NCBI GenBank assembly: GCA_963802915.1
Contig: CAWDKQ010000013.1
Location: forward strand, 310,001-374,000
Length of the DNA stretch: 64,000 bases
Direction: 5' to 3'
DNA from: JAICMB01 sp963802915
GTDB taxonomy: Bacteria > Acidobacteriota > Terriglobia > Bryobacterales > Bryobacteraceae
The position numbers were made by a program, and so were the translations under genes. Under the pieces are notes generated by a model. It had not been told where the DNA came from. It saw nothing but the letters and a program-made list of their open reading frames with translations, and made no database searches. Of this stretch, positions 30,662 to 39,101 are shown piece by piece; position 1 is the stretch's first letter; every line of letters begins with the position of its first letter.

Positions 30662-31695
30662 ACGATCAGCATACAGTCGCCATAGGAATAGAATCGATAG
30701 CCAGCCTTGGCGGCATGACGATACGCGGCCAGCATAAAATCGGTTCCGGCGAGGGCGCAAACCAGCATCAACAGGCTCGACTGCGGCAGGTGGAAGTTCG
30801 TGAGCATCGCGCCGGTCCTGTGGAATTCGAAACCTGGACGAATGAACAAATCCGTTTCTCCCGACCGGCCCAATGCATGGCTTTCAACGGCCCGAACGCT
30901 CGTGGTCCCGACACATACAAGCCGCCTCGCCGCTTCCATTCGAGATAGATTCTCCGTAGCGATCTCGAAATGTTCGGAGTGCAGCGTCTCGCCACGGACG
31001 GGCTGAAACGTTCCCAAGCCGACATGCAGCGTTACGTGGGCGATCCCGGCCCCGCTACGTCGGCATTCTTCGAGAATCTCGGGCGTGAAGTGCAATCCGG
31101 CAGTTGGCGCGGCCACCGATCCGGTCTTTCGCGCGAAAACCGTTTGGTATCGATCCCGATCTTCCGGCCGGTCCGCGCGTTTGATGTATGGCGGCAAGGG
31201 CACGTGGCCCACGCGTTGCAGCGCATCGTAAATGGGCTGGCTGGTGTGGAAGCGCAGTGTGCGCTCGCCGAAATCGCCGCGGCTCAGGATCTCAGCTTCG
31301 AGATCTTCATCGAACTCAATACGCTCGCCCGTTCGCATCTTGCGGCCCGGCCGCACCAGTGCGCTCCACGTCAACTTGTCGCCCGATTGCGGCTCCAGCA
31401 GAAATACTTCGACGCGGCCTGAAAGATTTTCGCGAAGCTTCGGATTATTCTTGCCCACCGGCAGCGAATGCATTCCGGCGCGATGTCCAAACAGGCGGGA
31501 AGGGAAGACTTTCGAGTCGTTTAAAACCAGGCAGTCTCCGGGGCTGAGAAAGCTGGGAAACTCGCGAAACATGCGATCTTCCCAGTGCTCCCCGTTGCGA
31601 TAAAGCACCAGCATGCGCGACGCTGCGCGATCCGCCAGCGGCTCCTGCGCGATCGACGATTCCGGCAATTCGTAATCGAATTTCGAAAGGTCCAA
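30658..31695 (-). CDS. queA: tRNA preQ1(34) S-adenosylmethionine ribosyltransferase-isomerase QueA
   Basis: A 345-residue enzyme that transfers the ribosyl part of SAM to preQ1 at the wobble position of tRNA, making epoxyqueuosine. Typical sequences are LPESSIAQEPLADRAASRML at the N-terminus, GDCLVLNDSKVFPSRLFG near residue 55, APTAGLHFTPEIL near 195, and HVTLHVGLGTFQPVR near 222. The C-terminus NFHLPQSSLLMLVCALAG also matches. The length is usual. It is divergent from tsaD, with only 25 bases between start codons, so both tRNA-modification genes share a compact promoter region. Confidence 0.95.
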   Translation of the reverse strand: MDLSKFDYELPESSIAQEPLADRAASRMLVLYRNGEHWEDRMFREFPSFLSPGDCLVLNDSKVFPSRLFGHRAGMHSLPVGKNNPKLRENLSGRVEVFLLEPQSGDKLTWSALVRPGRKMRTGERIEFDEDLEAEILSRGDFGERTLRFHTSQPIYDALQRVGHVPLPPYIKRADRPEDRDRYQTVFARKTGSVAAPTAGLHFTPEILEECRRSGAGIAHVTLHVGLGTFQPVRGETLHSEHFEIATENLSRMEAARRLVCVGTTSVRAVESHALGRSGETDLFIRPGFEFHRTGAMLTNFHLPQSSLLMLVCALAGTDFMLAAYRHAAKAGYRFYSYGDCMLIV

Positions 31696-31720
31696 TTTGT
31701 CCTCAACCTAAAATAGAACT

Positions 31721-32794
31721 GTGAGAATCCTGGCGATCGAGTCATCCTGCGACGAAACTGCCGCGGCTGTCGTCGAGGATGATTCGGTGGGCGCACGGCC
31801 TAGACTTCTCAGTTCCGTTGTCGCCTCGCAACTCGCCACACACTCCAAGTATGGCGGCGTCGTTCCCGAGCTTGCATCTCGCGAACATTTGCGGGCCATT
31901 GTTCCCGTGGTGCGACTCGCGTTGGAGCAGGCAGGCAGTTCTTGGGACGATATTTCGGCTGTTGCAGTAACTCAGGGGCCGGGACTCGTCGGGTCTCTTC
32001 TGGTCGGGATCACATACGCCAAATCAATAAGCTTCGCGCGAGGCATTCCGCTGATTGCGGTGAATCATATCGAAGGGCATATCCACGCGGTCGTGCTGGA
32101 AGCGGGCGATTCGGTCGCTTATCCGGCGCTGGCGCTGGTGGTCAGCGGCGGCCACACGCATCTCTTCGAAGTCCGGGAGGGATTTGAATATCGGCTTCTG
32201 GGAAAAACCCGCGACGATGCGGCGGGCGAAGCATTCGACAAGGTTGCGAAGCTGCTCGGCTACGGGTATCCTGGTGGACCGATCGTCGACCAGCTTGCGC
32301 CGCATGGCAATCCGCGAGCTGTGAAATTCACTTCCGCCAAGATGAAGGGCAATCCGCGCGATTTCAGCTTTAGCGGTCTGAAAACCGCGGTTCTCAGATG
32401 GGTAGAAGCTCGCGACATGACGGCCGAGATCGACGCGCGCCGGAGGCTTGTCGATCCAGGCATCGAGGATTATCTACGTGCAACTCCACGCGAAACGCTC
32501 GACCTGCTGGCTTCCTTTCAGGCGACGGTTGTTGACGAGTTGCTCAAGCGCGCCATAGCGGCGGCCGAGGACATCGGAGCGCGCTCGATGATTATTTCAG
32601 GGGGCGTCGCGTGCAACTCGGGATTGAGGCGCGCGGCGAACGCGGCGGGTCTCGCGTATCCCGTCTTCTTCCCGACGCCAGGCTTGTCGACGGACAACGC
32701 GGCCATGATCGCCGCGGCCGCGATACCCAAGTTCCGCCGCGGCGAATTCGTGGATTTCACGCTCAAGGCGCAAGCCAATTTGACGCTCGCTTAA
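31721..32794 (+). CDS. tsaD: tRNA N6-adenosine threonylcarbamoyltransferase TsaD
   Basis: A 357-residue Kae1/TsaD protein that transfers the threonylcarbamoyl group to A37 of ANN-decoding tRNAs together with TsaB and TsaE (not in the window). The N-terminus MRILAIESSCDETAAAVVED is diagnostic, the metal-binding motif is VNHIEGHIHA (about residues 108-117), and ISGGVACNSGLR (about 290) and STDNAAMIAAAA (about 325) follow. The start is a GTG at 31721. The frame overlaps the convergent outer-membrane protein gene by four bases. Confidence 0.96.
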   Translation: MRILAIESSCDETAAAVVEDDSVGARPRLLSSVVASQLATHSKYGGVVPELASREHLRAIVPVVRLALEQAGSSWDDISAVAVTQGPGLVGSLLVGITYAKSISFARGIPLIAVNHIEGHIHAVVLEAGDSVAYPALALVVSGGHTHLFEVREGFEYRLLGKTRDDAAGEAFDKVAKLLGYGYPGGPIVDQLAPHGNPRAVKFTSAKMKGNPRDFSFSGLKTAVLRWVEARDMTAEIDARRRLVDPGIEDYLRATPRETLDLLASFQATVVDELLKRAIAAAEDIGARSMIISGGVACNSGLRRAANAAGLAYPVFFPTPGLSTDNAAMIAAAAIPKFRRGEFVDFTLKAQANLTLA

Positions 32795-33738
32795 TCGCGG
32801 TGCGGTTGGGCGAGTGGGATACCGATCTGAAGCCAGAGGGAATTTCCGACCGGCCTGTTTTGCGCGAGGAAATCTTTTTCCCACTTCAGAATCATCGAAT
32901 AACGTTGGAAGTGGTAGCGGATCTCCGGCCCGAAGGCCAGATTGCGGCCGCGATTTCCATCGAGGTAAGTCAGCCCATTCTGCAAATCGTTCGTGGTCTG
33001 CTTGTAGAAGTAGCCGTTTCCGCCGATCGCGAGGTTTTTGGTCACGTTCCGCATCCCCGCGTATTCCCAGACAAACTCGCTGCCGGAGCGATACTGCGTA
33101 GCGCCGTTGGTGTAGTTGACCATGTACTGAAACTTCGAGCTCAACTCGGTTTTGCCGTGATCGGGCAGGTACGTAAACGCCGCGGAAGGCGCCGTCGCAT
33201 AGCTGTGCTGGCCGATATTCACCAGGTCTGTCTTGTTGTAGGAAAAGCCGGGAGTGTAAACCTCGAAACCGTACCACCAATTCAGGGCGCCTTTCTTGTA
33301 GGCAACCAAGGCCTCCAGGTCTGGATTGGAAAATCCGATCTTGTTTTGCGTGCCGAATGGGGCATTGAGACGAATGTCCACGATCGGGAGAGCCGCCGTG
33401 CTGACCAATGTGCCGCCCAACACATGCAGACCCCAGTTATGCACCAGCTTAAAAGCGACGGCGCCGACTCTCAGATGAAATCCCGGCAGCAGCGCGCGGC
33501 CGTTCGATCCCGCCAGTTCGTTGGCATCGTAGAAATTATTGAATTCGAGGATCATGGTGCCGCCAGCGTCAGGCATCCTGCCGGGCATGATTGTCTCGAC
33601 CCCCGCGGGGTAGACGCTGGCGCTGCCCTCGGTGGCATTGGCCGCGGAAATAGTGAGTATGGCGAGAGCAAGACAAATCGTAATGCGATCGCCGTGAAAT
33701 TGCGTATACAAGTAGCCCCCTTTGTGACGAACGCACAT
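32791..33738 (-). CDS. outer-membrane channel-like protein (phenol_MetA_deg family)
   Basis: A 315-residue protein with an N-terminal signal (about residues 18-35, TICLALAILTISAANA) and a beta-barrel-type sequence of alternating strands rich in aromatic residues. It resembles the 'MetA-pathway of phenol degradation' outer-membrane family (PF13557). Typical segments are FSNPDLEALVAYKKGALNWW, LVNIGQHSYATAPSAAFTYLP and the ending SLWLQIGIPL. Such proteins are presumed outer-membrane channels for hydrophobic compounds, with little direct evidence. The true start may be the later Met or a few codons in, since the annotated N-terminus (MCVRHKGGYLYTQF) is long before the signal. Confidence 0.7.
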   Translation of the reverse strand: MCVRHKGGYLYTQFHGDRITICLALAILTISAANATEGSASVYPAGVETIMPGRMPDAGGTMILEFNNFYDANELAGSNGRALLPGFHLRVGAVAFKLVHNWGLHVLGGTLVSTAALPIVDIRLNAPFGTQNKIGFSNPDLEALVAYKKGALNWWYGFEVYTPGFSYNKTDLVNIGQHSYATAPSAAFTYLPDHGKTELSSKFQYMVNYTNGATQYRSGSEFVWEYAGMRNVTKNLAIGGNGYFYKQTTNDLQNGLTYLDGNRGRNLAFGPEIRYHFQRYSMILKWEKDFLAQNRPVGNSLWLQIGIPLAQPHRD

Positions 33739-33856
33739 CGCGTTCAGGGGTCTTATCGGCGAGGCGTCCGCGACGATGAGCGATTTATCTTGAGAGTTGC
33801 GTCGAAGTTTTCGTTAATACTCTTCGTCTCCGCGGCGATGTAGTAAATAGGAGACG

Positions 33857-35311
33857 TTGCAGCAAGTGCATAGAACAGGTATCAGAACCAGGTTGTTTTT
33901 GTGTTTTGGTTTAGTGGCGGTGGTGGCGGCTGGGGCCGCTGTCTTTTCCCTATCGACCATCCGCGATCTGCGGGTCCAGATGCGCGATGAGATCGTGGGT
34001 AGTTCGTCGATGCTGGATCAGTCCCGCCAGATCACCATCAGCGCGGCCAATATGCGGAGCGCGATTCGCGGCATTACGCTTTTCGCGCTTCGTAACAACG
34101 CGCCGTTATTTGCGAAGGCTCGGTCGAGCTTTGGGGCGGGCGCCGCCGACATGTATAAAGCGATACAGGCCATGGAGTCGAGCCAGTTGAGTCCGGAAGA
34201 GCGGACCACGGTTCGTTCGATTCGCGCGGCCCTGGATCAATGGACCGTCAATTTTCAGGAGTTCGCCGATCTCTGCGCAGCCGGGCATCCGGACGAAGGA
34301 GATGTCATCATCATAAAGAAAACCACCCCTCTCATGGACGCAATTCAGAAAAGCGCCTCCGATTTCGGGCAGAGGAACAGCGCTCGAAGGGATGCGGCGA
34401 TCTTAGCCGCCGAGTCCGCTATTCGCCGCAATGAACTGGTCATGGTGGCGTTGACGGTTCTGGTGCTGCTGGCCGGCGGAGGCGGATTCCTGATCGTGAC
34501 CGGGCTTGCGAAAACGTTGAAAGACATTTCCGAATTGGTGGCTACCGAAGCTCACCACGTGGCGCAGGCGGCCGGGCAGGTTTCTACCTCGAGTCAGTCT
34601 GTCGCGCAGGGTGCGGTTGAGAACGCCGCGTCGCTCGAAGAAACGTCGGCGGCGACTGAAGAGATCAGCTCGATGGCGCGAAGGAATACGGAAAACTCGC
34701 ACAATGCGGCGGCAATCGTCGGGAACACCGAAGCGCAGTTCGTGAATACGAATCTCGCACTGGACGAGATGGTGGTGGCGATGAGGGAGATCAACGATTC
34801 CAGCCAGAAGATCTCCAAAGTCATCAAAGTGATCGATGAGATCGCATTTCAGACCAATATTCTGGCGCTGAACGCAGCCGTTGAAGCCGCTCGCGCCGGC
34901 GAGGCTGGCATGGGCTTCGCGGTGGTTGCCGACGAGGTTCGCAATCTCGCGCAACGCTGCAGCAGATCCGCCGCTGATACGGCCGTGCTTATCGAGGAAT
35001 CGATCGCGAAATCGAGCGGGGGCAAGTCGAAAGTGGACCGGGTGGCTCAATCCATGCGTGGCATCAGCGAGGAAGCTGCGCAAGTAAAGACGCTGGTCGA
35101 TGAAGTGAACGTGGGCAGCCATGAGCAGGCTCGTGGACTGGATCAGATCGGCAAGGCCATCGCGCAACTCGAACAGGCCGGTCAGACGACGGCTGCCGCG
35201 GCCGAGGAGAGCGCGGCGGCCGCGGAGCAACTCACGGCACAATCCGGTTCCCTCACCGACATCGGCAGGCAATTGCGTGAGCTTGTCGACGGCGGCCGGG
35301 CCGCGGCCTGA
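33857..35311 (+). CDS. methyl-accepting chemotaxis protein, no obvious HAMP
   Basis: A 484-residue chemoreceptor. TTG start at 33857 with a good Shine-Dalgarno (aggag, about six bases upstream). Membrane segment 1 is at residues 12-32, a four-helix-bundle sensor (4HB_MCP-like) at 33-190 and membrane segment 2 at 193-213. The cytoplasmic signalling hairpin has the highly conserved tip IDEIAFQTNILALNAAVEAA (near 326-345) and VVADEVRNLAQR. The HAMP linker between membrane and coiled coil is short or missing, as the coiled coil starts within about 20 residues of the membrane. No che genes are in the window, but a chemoreceptor fragment lies at 60690-60918. Confidence 0.92.
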   Translation: MQQVHRTGIRTRLFLCFGLVAVVAAGAAVFSLSTIRDLRVQMRDEIVGSSSMLDQSRQITISAANMRSAIRGITLFALRNNAPLFAKARSSFGAGAADMYKAIQAMESSQLSPEERTTVRSIRAALDQWTVNFQEFADLCAAGHPDEGDVIIIKKTTPLMDAIQKSASDFGQRNSARRDAAILAAESAIRRNELVMVALTVLVLLAGGGGFLIVTGLAKTLKDISELVATEAHHVAQAAGQVSTSSQSVAQGAVENAASLEETSAATEEISSMARRNTENSHNAAAIVGNTEAQFVNTNLALDEMVVAMREINDSSQKISKVIKVIDEIAFQTNILALNAAVEAARAGEAGMGFAVVADEVRNLAQRCSRSAADTAVLIEESIAKSSGGKSKVDRVAQSMRGISEEAAQVKTLVDEVNVGSHEQARGLDQIGKAIAQLEQAGQTTAAAAEESAAAAEQLTAQSGSLTDIGRQLRELVDGGRAAA

Positions 35312-35328
35312 GTTATGTTGGGACCAGT

Positions 35329-36270
35329 GTGCTCCCGTTCCAACTTATCTACCATCCCTCCTACGACCTGAATCTGGGGAGCCACGTTTTCCCGTCGAGG
35401 AAATACCGGCTCATTCGCGATTATCTTTTCGACCACGGACTGGTCGCCCCGGCGGATTTTGTCGAACCGGAGCCCGCCTCCGATAGCGACGTTCTGCTGG
35501 TGCACGGCCACGGCTGGATCGACCGTTTGCAATCGGGGACATTGAGCATCGATGAGATGATCTTGCTCGAAATTCCGTATTCGGAGGCGATGGTGCGTGG
35601 CTTCTGGTTTGCGGCCGGGGGCACTATTCTAGCCGCGCGCAATGCTCTGCGCGATGGTATCGGGTTCAACCTAGGCGGGGGATTTCATCACGCGTTTCCC
35701 GACCACGGCGAAGGATTCTGCGCCATTCACGATGTCGCAATTGCGATCCGCAAGCTTCAGAAAGAGGGCCGCATCGCCAAAGCCATGGTGCTGGATTGCG
35801 ACGTCCATCACGGCAATGGAACAGCAGGGATTTTCAAAAGCGACAGAACGGTTCTGACGCTTTCCATCCATCAGTACAATAATTACCCGAGCGAAAAGCC
35901 TCCCTCGACGATCGATATTCACTTGCGCGATGGAACCGGTGACGAAGCGTATCTCAAGGAGTTGCAACAGGCCTGCCAGTTCGGAATCAACGGTTTTTCA
36001 CCGGACCTCTTGATGTATATTGCTGGGGCGGACCCGTATTTCGACGATCAACTCGGCGGACTGGGGCTCACCATGGAGGGCCTTGCCGCACGGGATCAGC
36101 TTGTTTTTGACATGTGCCGCACCCACAGTGTCCCTGTGGCTGTCACGCTGGCAGGCGGGTACGCTCGCAACGTCGAAGATACGGTGAGGATTCATGCGAA
36201 TACCGTAACGACGGCCCGCGATTGTTTTATGCGGCACGAAGAAAACGACGAATTCCAAGATCGTACGTGA
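35329..36270 (+). CDS. histone deacetylase-family protein (arginase/deacetylase fold)
   Basis: A 313-residue zinc hydrolase of the HDAC/acetoin-utilisation superfamily. Active-site segments include GGGFHHAFPDHGEGFC (His pair near residue 120), VLDCDVHHGNGTAGIF (Asp and His ligands near 155), YIAGADPYFDDQLGGLGLT (about 230-248) and LAGGYARN (catalytic Tyr, near 285). The AGADP...LGGL pattern is that of bacterial proteins close to HDAC11. Substrates of bacterial members include acetylpolyamines and acylated proteins. The start is GTG at 35329, 17 bases after the chemoreceptor stop. The last 44 bases overlap the convergent aquaporin gene. Confidence 0.88.
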   Translation: MLPFQLIYHPSYDLNLGSHVFPSRKYRLIRDYLFDHGLVAPADFVEPEPASDSDVLLVHGHGWIDRLQSGTLSIDEMILLEIPYSEAMVRGFWFAAGGTILAARNALRDGIGFNLGGGFHHAFPDHGEGFCAIHDVAIAIRKLQKEGRIAKAMVLDCDVHHGNGTAGIFKSDRTVLTLSIHQYNNYPSEKPPSTIDIHLRDGTGDEAYLKELQQACQFGINGFSPDLLMYIAGADPYFDDQLGGLGLTMEGLAARDQLVFDMCRTHSVPVAVTLAGGYARNVEDTVRIHANTVTTARDCFMRHEENDEFQDRT

Positions 36271-36994
36271 GCCCTCCGATGACGCCGCCTACCAGCGGCC
36301 CGACAATCGGGACCCAAAACACCAGGCTGCCATCGGTGAGTCCGTTATTCTTGAAGCCCGCAACAACCGTCCAAAGGCGCGGCCCGAAATCGCGTGCGGG
36401 ATTAATCGCATACCCGTGCATTCCGCCGAACGACATGCCGATCACGACCACGACCAAGCCGACCATTAGCGGTCCGAGATTGCCGGGGGGCTGATTGCGT
36501 TCGTCTGTTATGGCGAAGATCATCATCAGCAGCAGTGCAGTGCCGATGATCTGGTCGAGCAGTCCGGCGGACGGCTGCGCGGGAAACGCCGGGAAGGTTG
36601 TGAAGATACCTGCGGTGTGATCGAGGTTGGGGTCGACTTTGAGGAACGCCGGATGATAATTCCAGAAGACCAAAGCCGCCGCAACGAACGCTCCCGCGGT
36701 CTGCACGAGCGAGTACGGCAACACTTTCGCCCAGGAGAACCCTCGGAACACGGCCAAAGTTAGCGTCACGGCGGGGTTCAAGTGCGCGCCGCTAATTTTT
36801 CCGGCGACATAGATTCCCATGGTGACAGCGAGTCCCCAGGCGAGGGTGATATTCGTAAACCCTCCGTTGACAACTTCACCGGGCACGCCATGCCCGAAAA
36901 GTTGGACCATGGCTACGACGCCATTTCCAAAAAGGATGAGTACGAGGGTGCCGAAGAACTCGGCGAGGAGTTCGGCCGTCAGGTTGGATTTCAT
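36227..36994 (-). CDS. aquaglyceroporin (MIP family)
   Basis: A 255-residue channel protein with six membrane segments and two half-helix NPA boxes: SGAHLNPAVTL (near residue 70) and YAINPARDFGPR (near 190). The Asp after the second NPA box (NPARD) marks the glycerol-facilitator branch rather than a strict water channel. It probably conducts glycerol and other small polyols across the inner membrane. No glpK or glpD is nearby. It is convergent with the HDAC-like gene, overlapping it by 44 bases, and divergent from the MFS gene with 32 bases between start codons. Confidence 0.93.
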   Translation of the reverse strand: MKSNLTAELLAEFFGTLVLILFGNGVVAMVQLFGHGVPGEVVNGGFTNITLAWGLAVTMGIYVAGKISGAHLNPAVTLTLAVFRGFSWAKVLPYSLVQTAGAFVAAALVFWNYHPAFLKVDPNLDHTAGIFTTFPAFPAQPSAGLLDQIIGTALLLMMIFAITDERNQPPGNLGPLMVGLVVVVIGMSFGGMHGYAINPARDFGPRLWTVVAGFKNNGLTDGSLVFWVPIVGPLVGGVIGGLTYDLGIRRFLRAA

Positions 36995-37026
36995 CGGGTA
37001 CAGCGTACAGCGTAACGCATAATTAG

Positions 37027-38286
37027 ATGATGTCCGGAAGCCTGTGGCGCAATCGCGACTTCATGAAGCTCTGGACCGGACAGACCGTATCCGAGCTAGG
37101 CTCGCGAATCACGCGCGACGGCGTGCCGCTGGCGGCGGTAATGGTGCTTGGCGCCGGGCCGTTCGCGATGGCTGTTTTGAACGCTGCCAACGGGATCGCG
37201 GTGCTGCTTTTCAGCCTTTACGCGGGGTTATGGGTGGATCGGCTGCGCCGCCGTCCCATCATGATTTGGGCGGATGCCGGTCGCGCGGTATTGCTCGGCA
37301 CCATCCCGCTCGCAGCCATCACACACCGCCTGACGATGCCGCTGCTCTTCGTCGTGGCAGCTCTTGCGGGTGTTCTGACGGTCTTCTTCGACGTGGCGTA
37401 TCAAACATATCTGCCCACGCTTGTCGAGCGGGAAAACGTGTTGGAAGGGAACAGCAAGCTGGCCATGAGCGCCTCCATCGCAGAAGTTCTCGGGCCAGCG
37501 CTGACGGGCGTCCTGGTTAAGATTCTGACGGCTCCCATAGCGATTTTTCTCGACGCTCTGTCGTTCGTGTTTTCTGCCGTGTCGGTTGCGGTCATAAGCA
37601 AACCGGAAGAAAAGCCGCAGCCGCGCCCGACAGATTCGCCTTTGAGAGAAGCCATGGCCGGACTCCAATTCATCCGGCACGAACCAGTACTCCGGGCGTT
37701 GGCGGGCTATTCAGCGACGGTGTTTTTTGGTTTCGGCATCATCGGTGCACTATACGTTCTCTTTGCGATCCGCGACCTCAAGTTGGGTCCTGTGGTGCTT
37801 GAATTGTCTATCGCGTGCGGCGGCATTGCCAGTTTCGCTGGGTCAGCTTTGGCGACACCCTTTTCGAGGCGATTTGGCGTCGGCTCAACGCTGATCGTTT
37901 CGGCGGGAATCGTGGGCTTGGGTGCATTTCTAATTCCCTCTGCTTACGGTCCGCTTGCGCTTCGGGCCGGATTTCTTGTGGCGGCTCAGCTTGTGAGCGA
38001 TTCGAGCATGGTGATCTACAACGTCCATGCAATCAGCATTCGCCAAACTGTTGCGCCGGGGCAGGTGTTGGGCCGCGTCAACGCGAGTATGCGACTGCTG
38101 ACCTTCGGGATTCTGCCTTTGGGAGCGATCGCTGGAGGAGCTTTGGCAGCGGGAATCGGAACGCGCGGGGCTATGTTTCTGGCGGATGGAGGAATGGTTC
38201 TCGCGATTTTGTGGTTGGTCGCGTCGCCGGTCCGTTCGCTCAGAAGTCCGGAACTTGCGGCTGTGGCCTATGAATCCGAAAAGTGA
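37027..38286 (+). CDS. MFS transporter (enterobactin-exporter-like, MFS_3)
   Basis: A 419-residue permease with 11-12 membrane segments. The N-terminus (SLWRNRDFMKLWTGQTVSELGSRI) and the TVFFDVAYQTYLPTLVERENVLEGN segment near residue 120, given in short pieces, are typical of MFS_3/EntS-like transporters. The loop GLWVDRLRRRPIMIWAD near 65-81 is the MFS motif A. Substrates are unknown; macrolide or siderophore efflux are examples in the family. The stop is followed immediately by a terminator hairpin shared with the convergent PEP-CTERM gene. Confidence 0.9.
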   Translation: MMSGSLWRNRDFMKLWTGQTVSELGSRITRDGVPLAAVMVLGAGPFAMAVLNAANGIAVLLFSLYAGLWVDRLRRRPIMIWADAGRAVLLGTIPLAAITHRLTMPLLFVVAALAGVLTVFFDVAYQTYLPTLVERENVLEGNSKLAMSASIAEVLGPALTGVLVKILTAPIAIFLDALSFVFSAVSVAVISKPEEKPQPRPTDSPLREAMAGLQFIRHEPVLRALAGYSATVFFGFGIIGALYVLFAIRDLKLGPVVLELSIACGGIASFAGSALATPFSRRFGVGSTLIVSAGIVGLGAFLIPSAYGPLALRAGFLVAAQLVSDSSMVIYNVHAISIRQTVAPGQVLGRVNASMRLLTFGILPLGAIAGGALAAGIGTRGAMFLADGGMVLAILWLVASPVRSLRSPELAAVAYESEK

Positions 38287-38288
38287 GC

Positions 38289-38311
38289 GCCCCGCGATCG
38301 TTGCGCGGGGC
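38289..38311 (+). terminator. bidirectional-type terminator between convergent genes
   Basis: A perfect 8-bp stem (GCCCCGCG at 38289-38296 and CGCGGGGC at 38304-38311) with a seven-base loop, beginning three bases after the MFS stop. A short T-run follows on the plus strand (aagttttg) and on the minus strand (cacttttcgg). It is placed to end both converging transcripts. Confidence 0.75.
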
Positions 38312-38328
38312 ATAAGTTTTGAGACGAG

Positions 38329-38907
38329 TTACTTGCGGCGCTTCTTTTTTGCGAGCAGACCAAAACCTAGAAGTCCTAGGCCGAGTAAAGACATGCTGGC
38401 AGGCTCCGGTACACTAGCCGGGTCGACGTTGTTGATGTAGTAGGAGTTCCCGCTGGTTCCGGGCGACCAAAGCGTTGTCCCGGAAGGATCTTCGACAATG
38501 CTTGCGAACCCTTCCGTCTCTACCGCGGAAGCCGTCGGATAACAACTTGTGTCCCCAGGACCGACATTGCAACCTAACGAAAGCAATTGCAATGTGCTTC
38601 CAAAACCCGTTCCGTTATCAATGAAATCTAGAACCTGGCTCCATTGAGACGGATTTCCCGCATCGGAAGGATCCCCGGGAATGTCACCTGCATTATCGAA
38701 AAGCAGAATGTAACCCGCTCCGGTCTGAAATTGCATCGTTACGATGTTTGAGATGTCGGACGGCGTTCCGTCCGCAAGTGACGGATAAATATTGCACGTC
38801 TGCGTGGTTTCATCGCCGTTGAGGACGCAGTTGCTGATGGGTTCCGCGCCCAGGGCTGCCGAAAAAATGAGAACAGCACCTGACCAAAATAGGACTCTAT
38901 ACCTCAT
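38329..38907 (-). CDS. PEP-CTERM sorting-domain secreted protein
   Basis: A 192-residue exported protein with a signal peptide (residues 1-20, FWSGAVLIFSAALG) and a C-terminal PEP-CTERM signal: VPEPASMSLLGLGLLGFG followed by a basic end. Such tails are recognised and cleaved by exosortase (XrtA-type), linking the protein to extracellular-polysaccharide export. The central 140 residues hold several Cys and Asn/Gly repeats with no recognised family. No exosortase gene is visible here, but a sugar transferase of the same system is at the right edge of the window. The stop is 18 bases from the shared terminator. Confidence 0.88.
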   Translation of the reverse strand: MRYRVLFWSGAVLIFSAALGAEPISNCVLNGDETTQTCNIYPSLADGTPSDISNIVTMQFQTGAGYILLFDNAGDIPGDPSDAGNPSQWSQVLDFIDNGTGFGSTLQLLSLGCNVGPGDTSCYPTASAVETEGFASIVEDPSGTTLWSPGTSGNSYYINNVDPASVPEPASMSLLGLGLLGFGLLAKKKRRK

Positions 38908-39101
38908 AGTACTACGTTTTATCCTCCGATTTCCTTGAGTCTAAATGACTTCTAGTGGCTCTAGTATATCGGCGCAATGTTTTATTTCAATTAGTTTTCT
39001 TACAAACTTGAGTAGCGTGACCGTTCAAGCCGGTTAGGCTAAAAGTACCCCGGTACGGCGTACAGCGTCGGGCTACCGGAACCTGATAATTTAGAAGCTC
39101 C

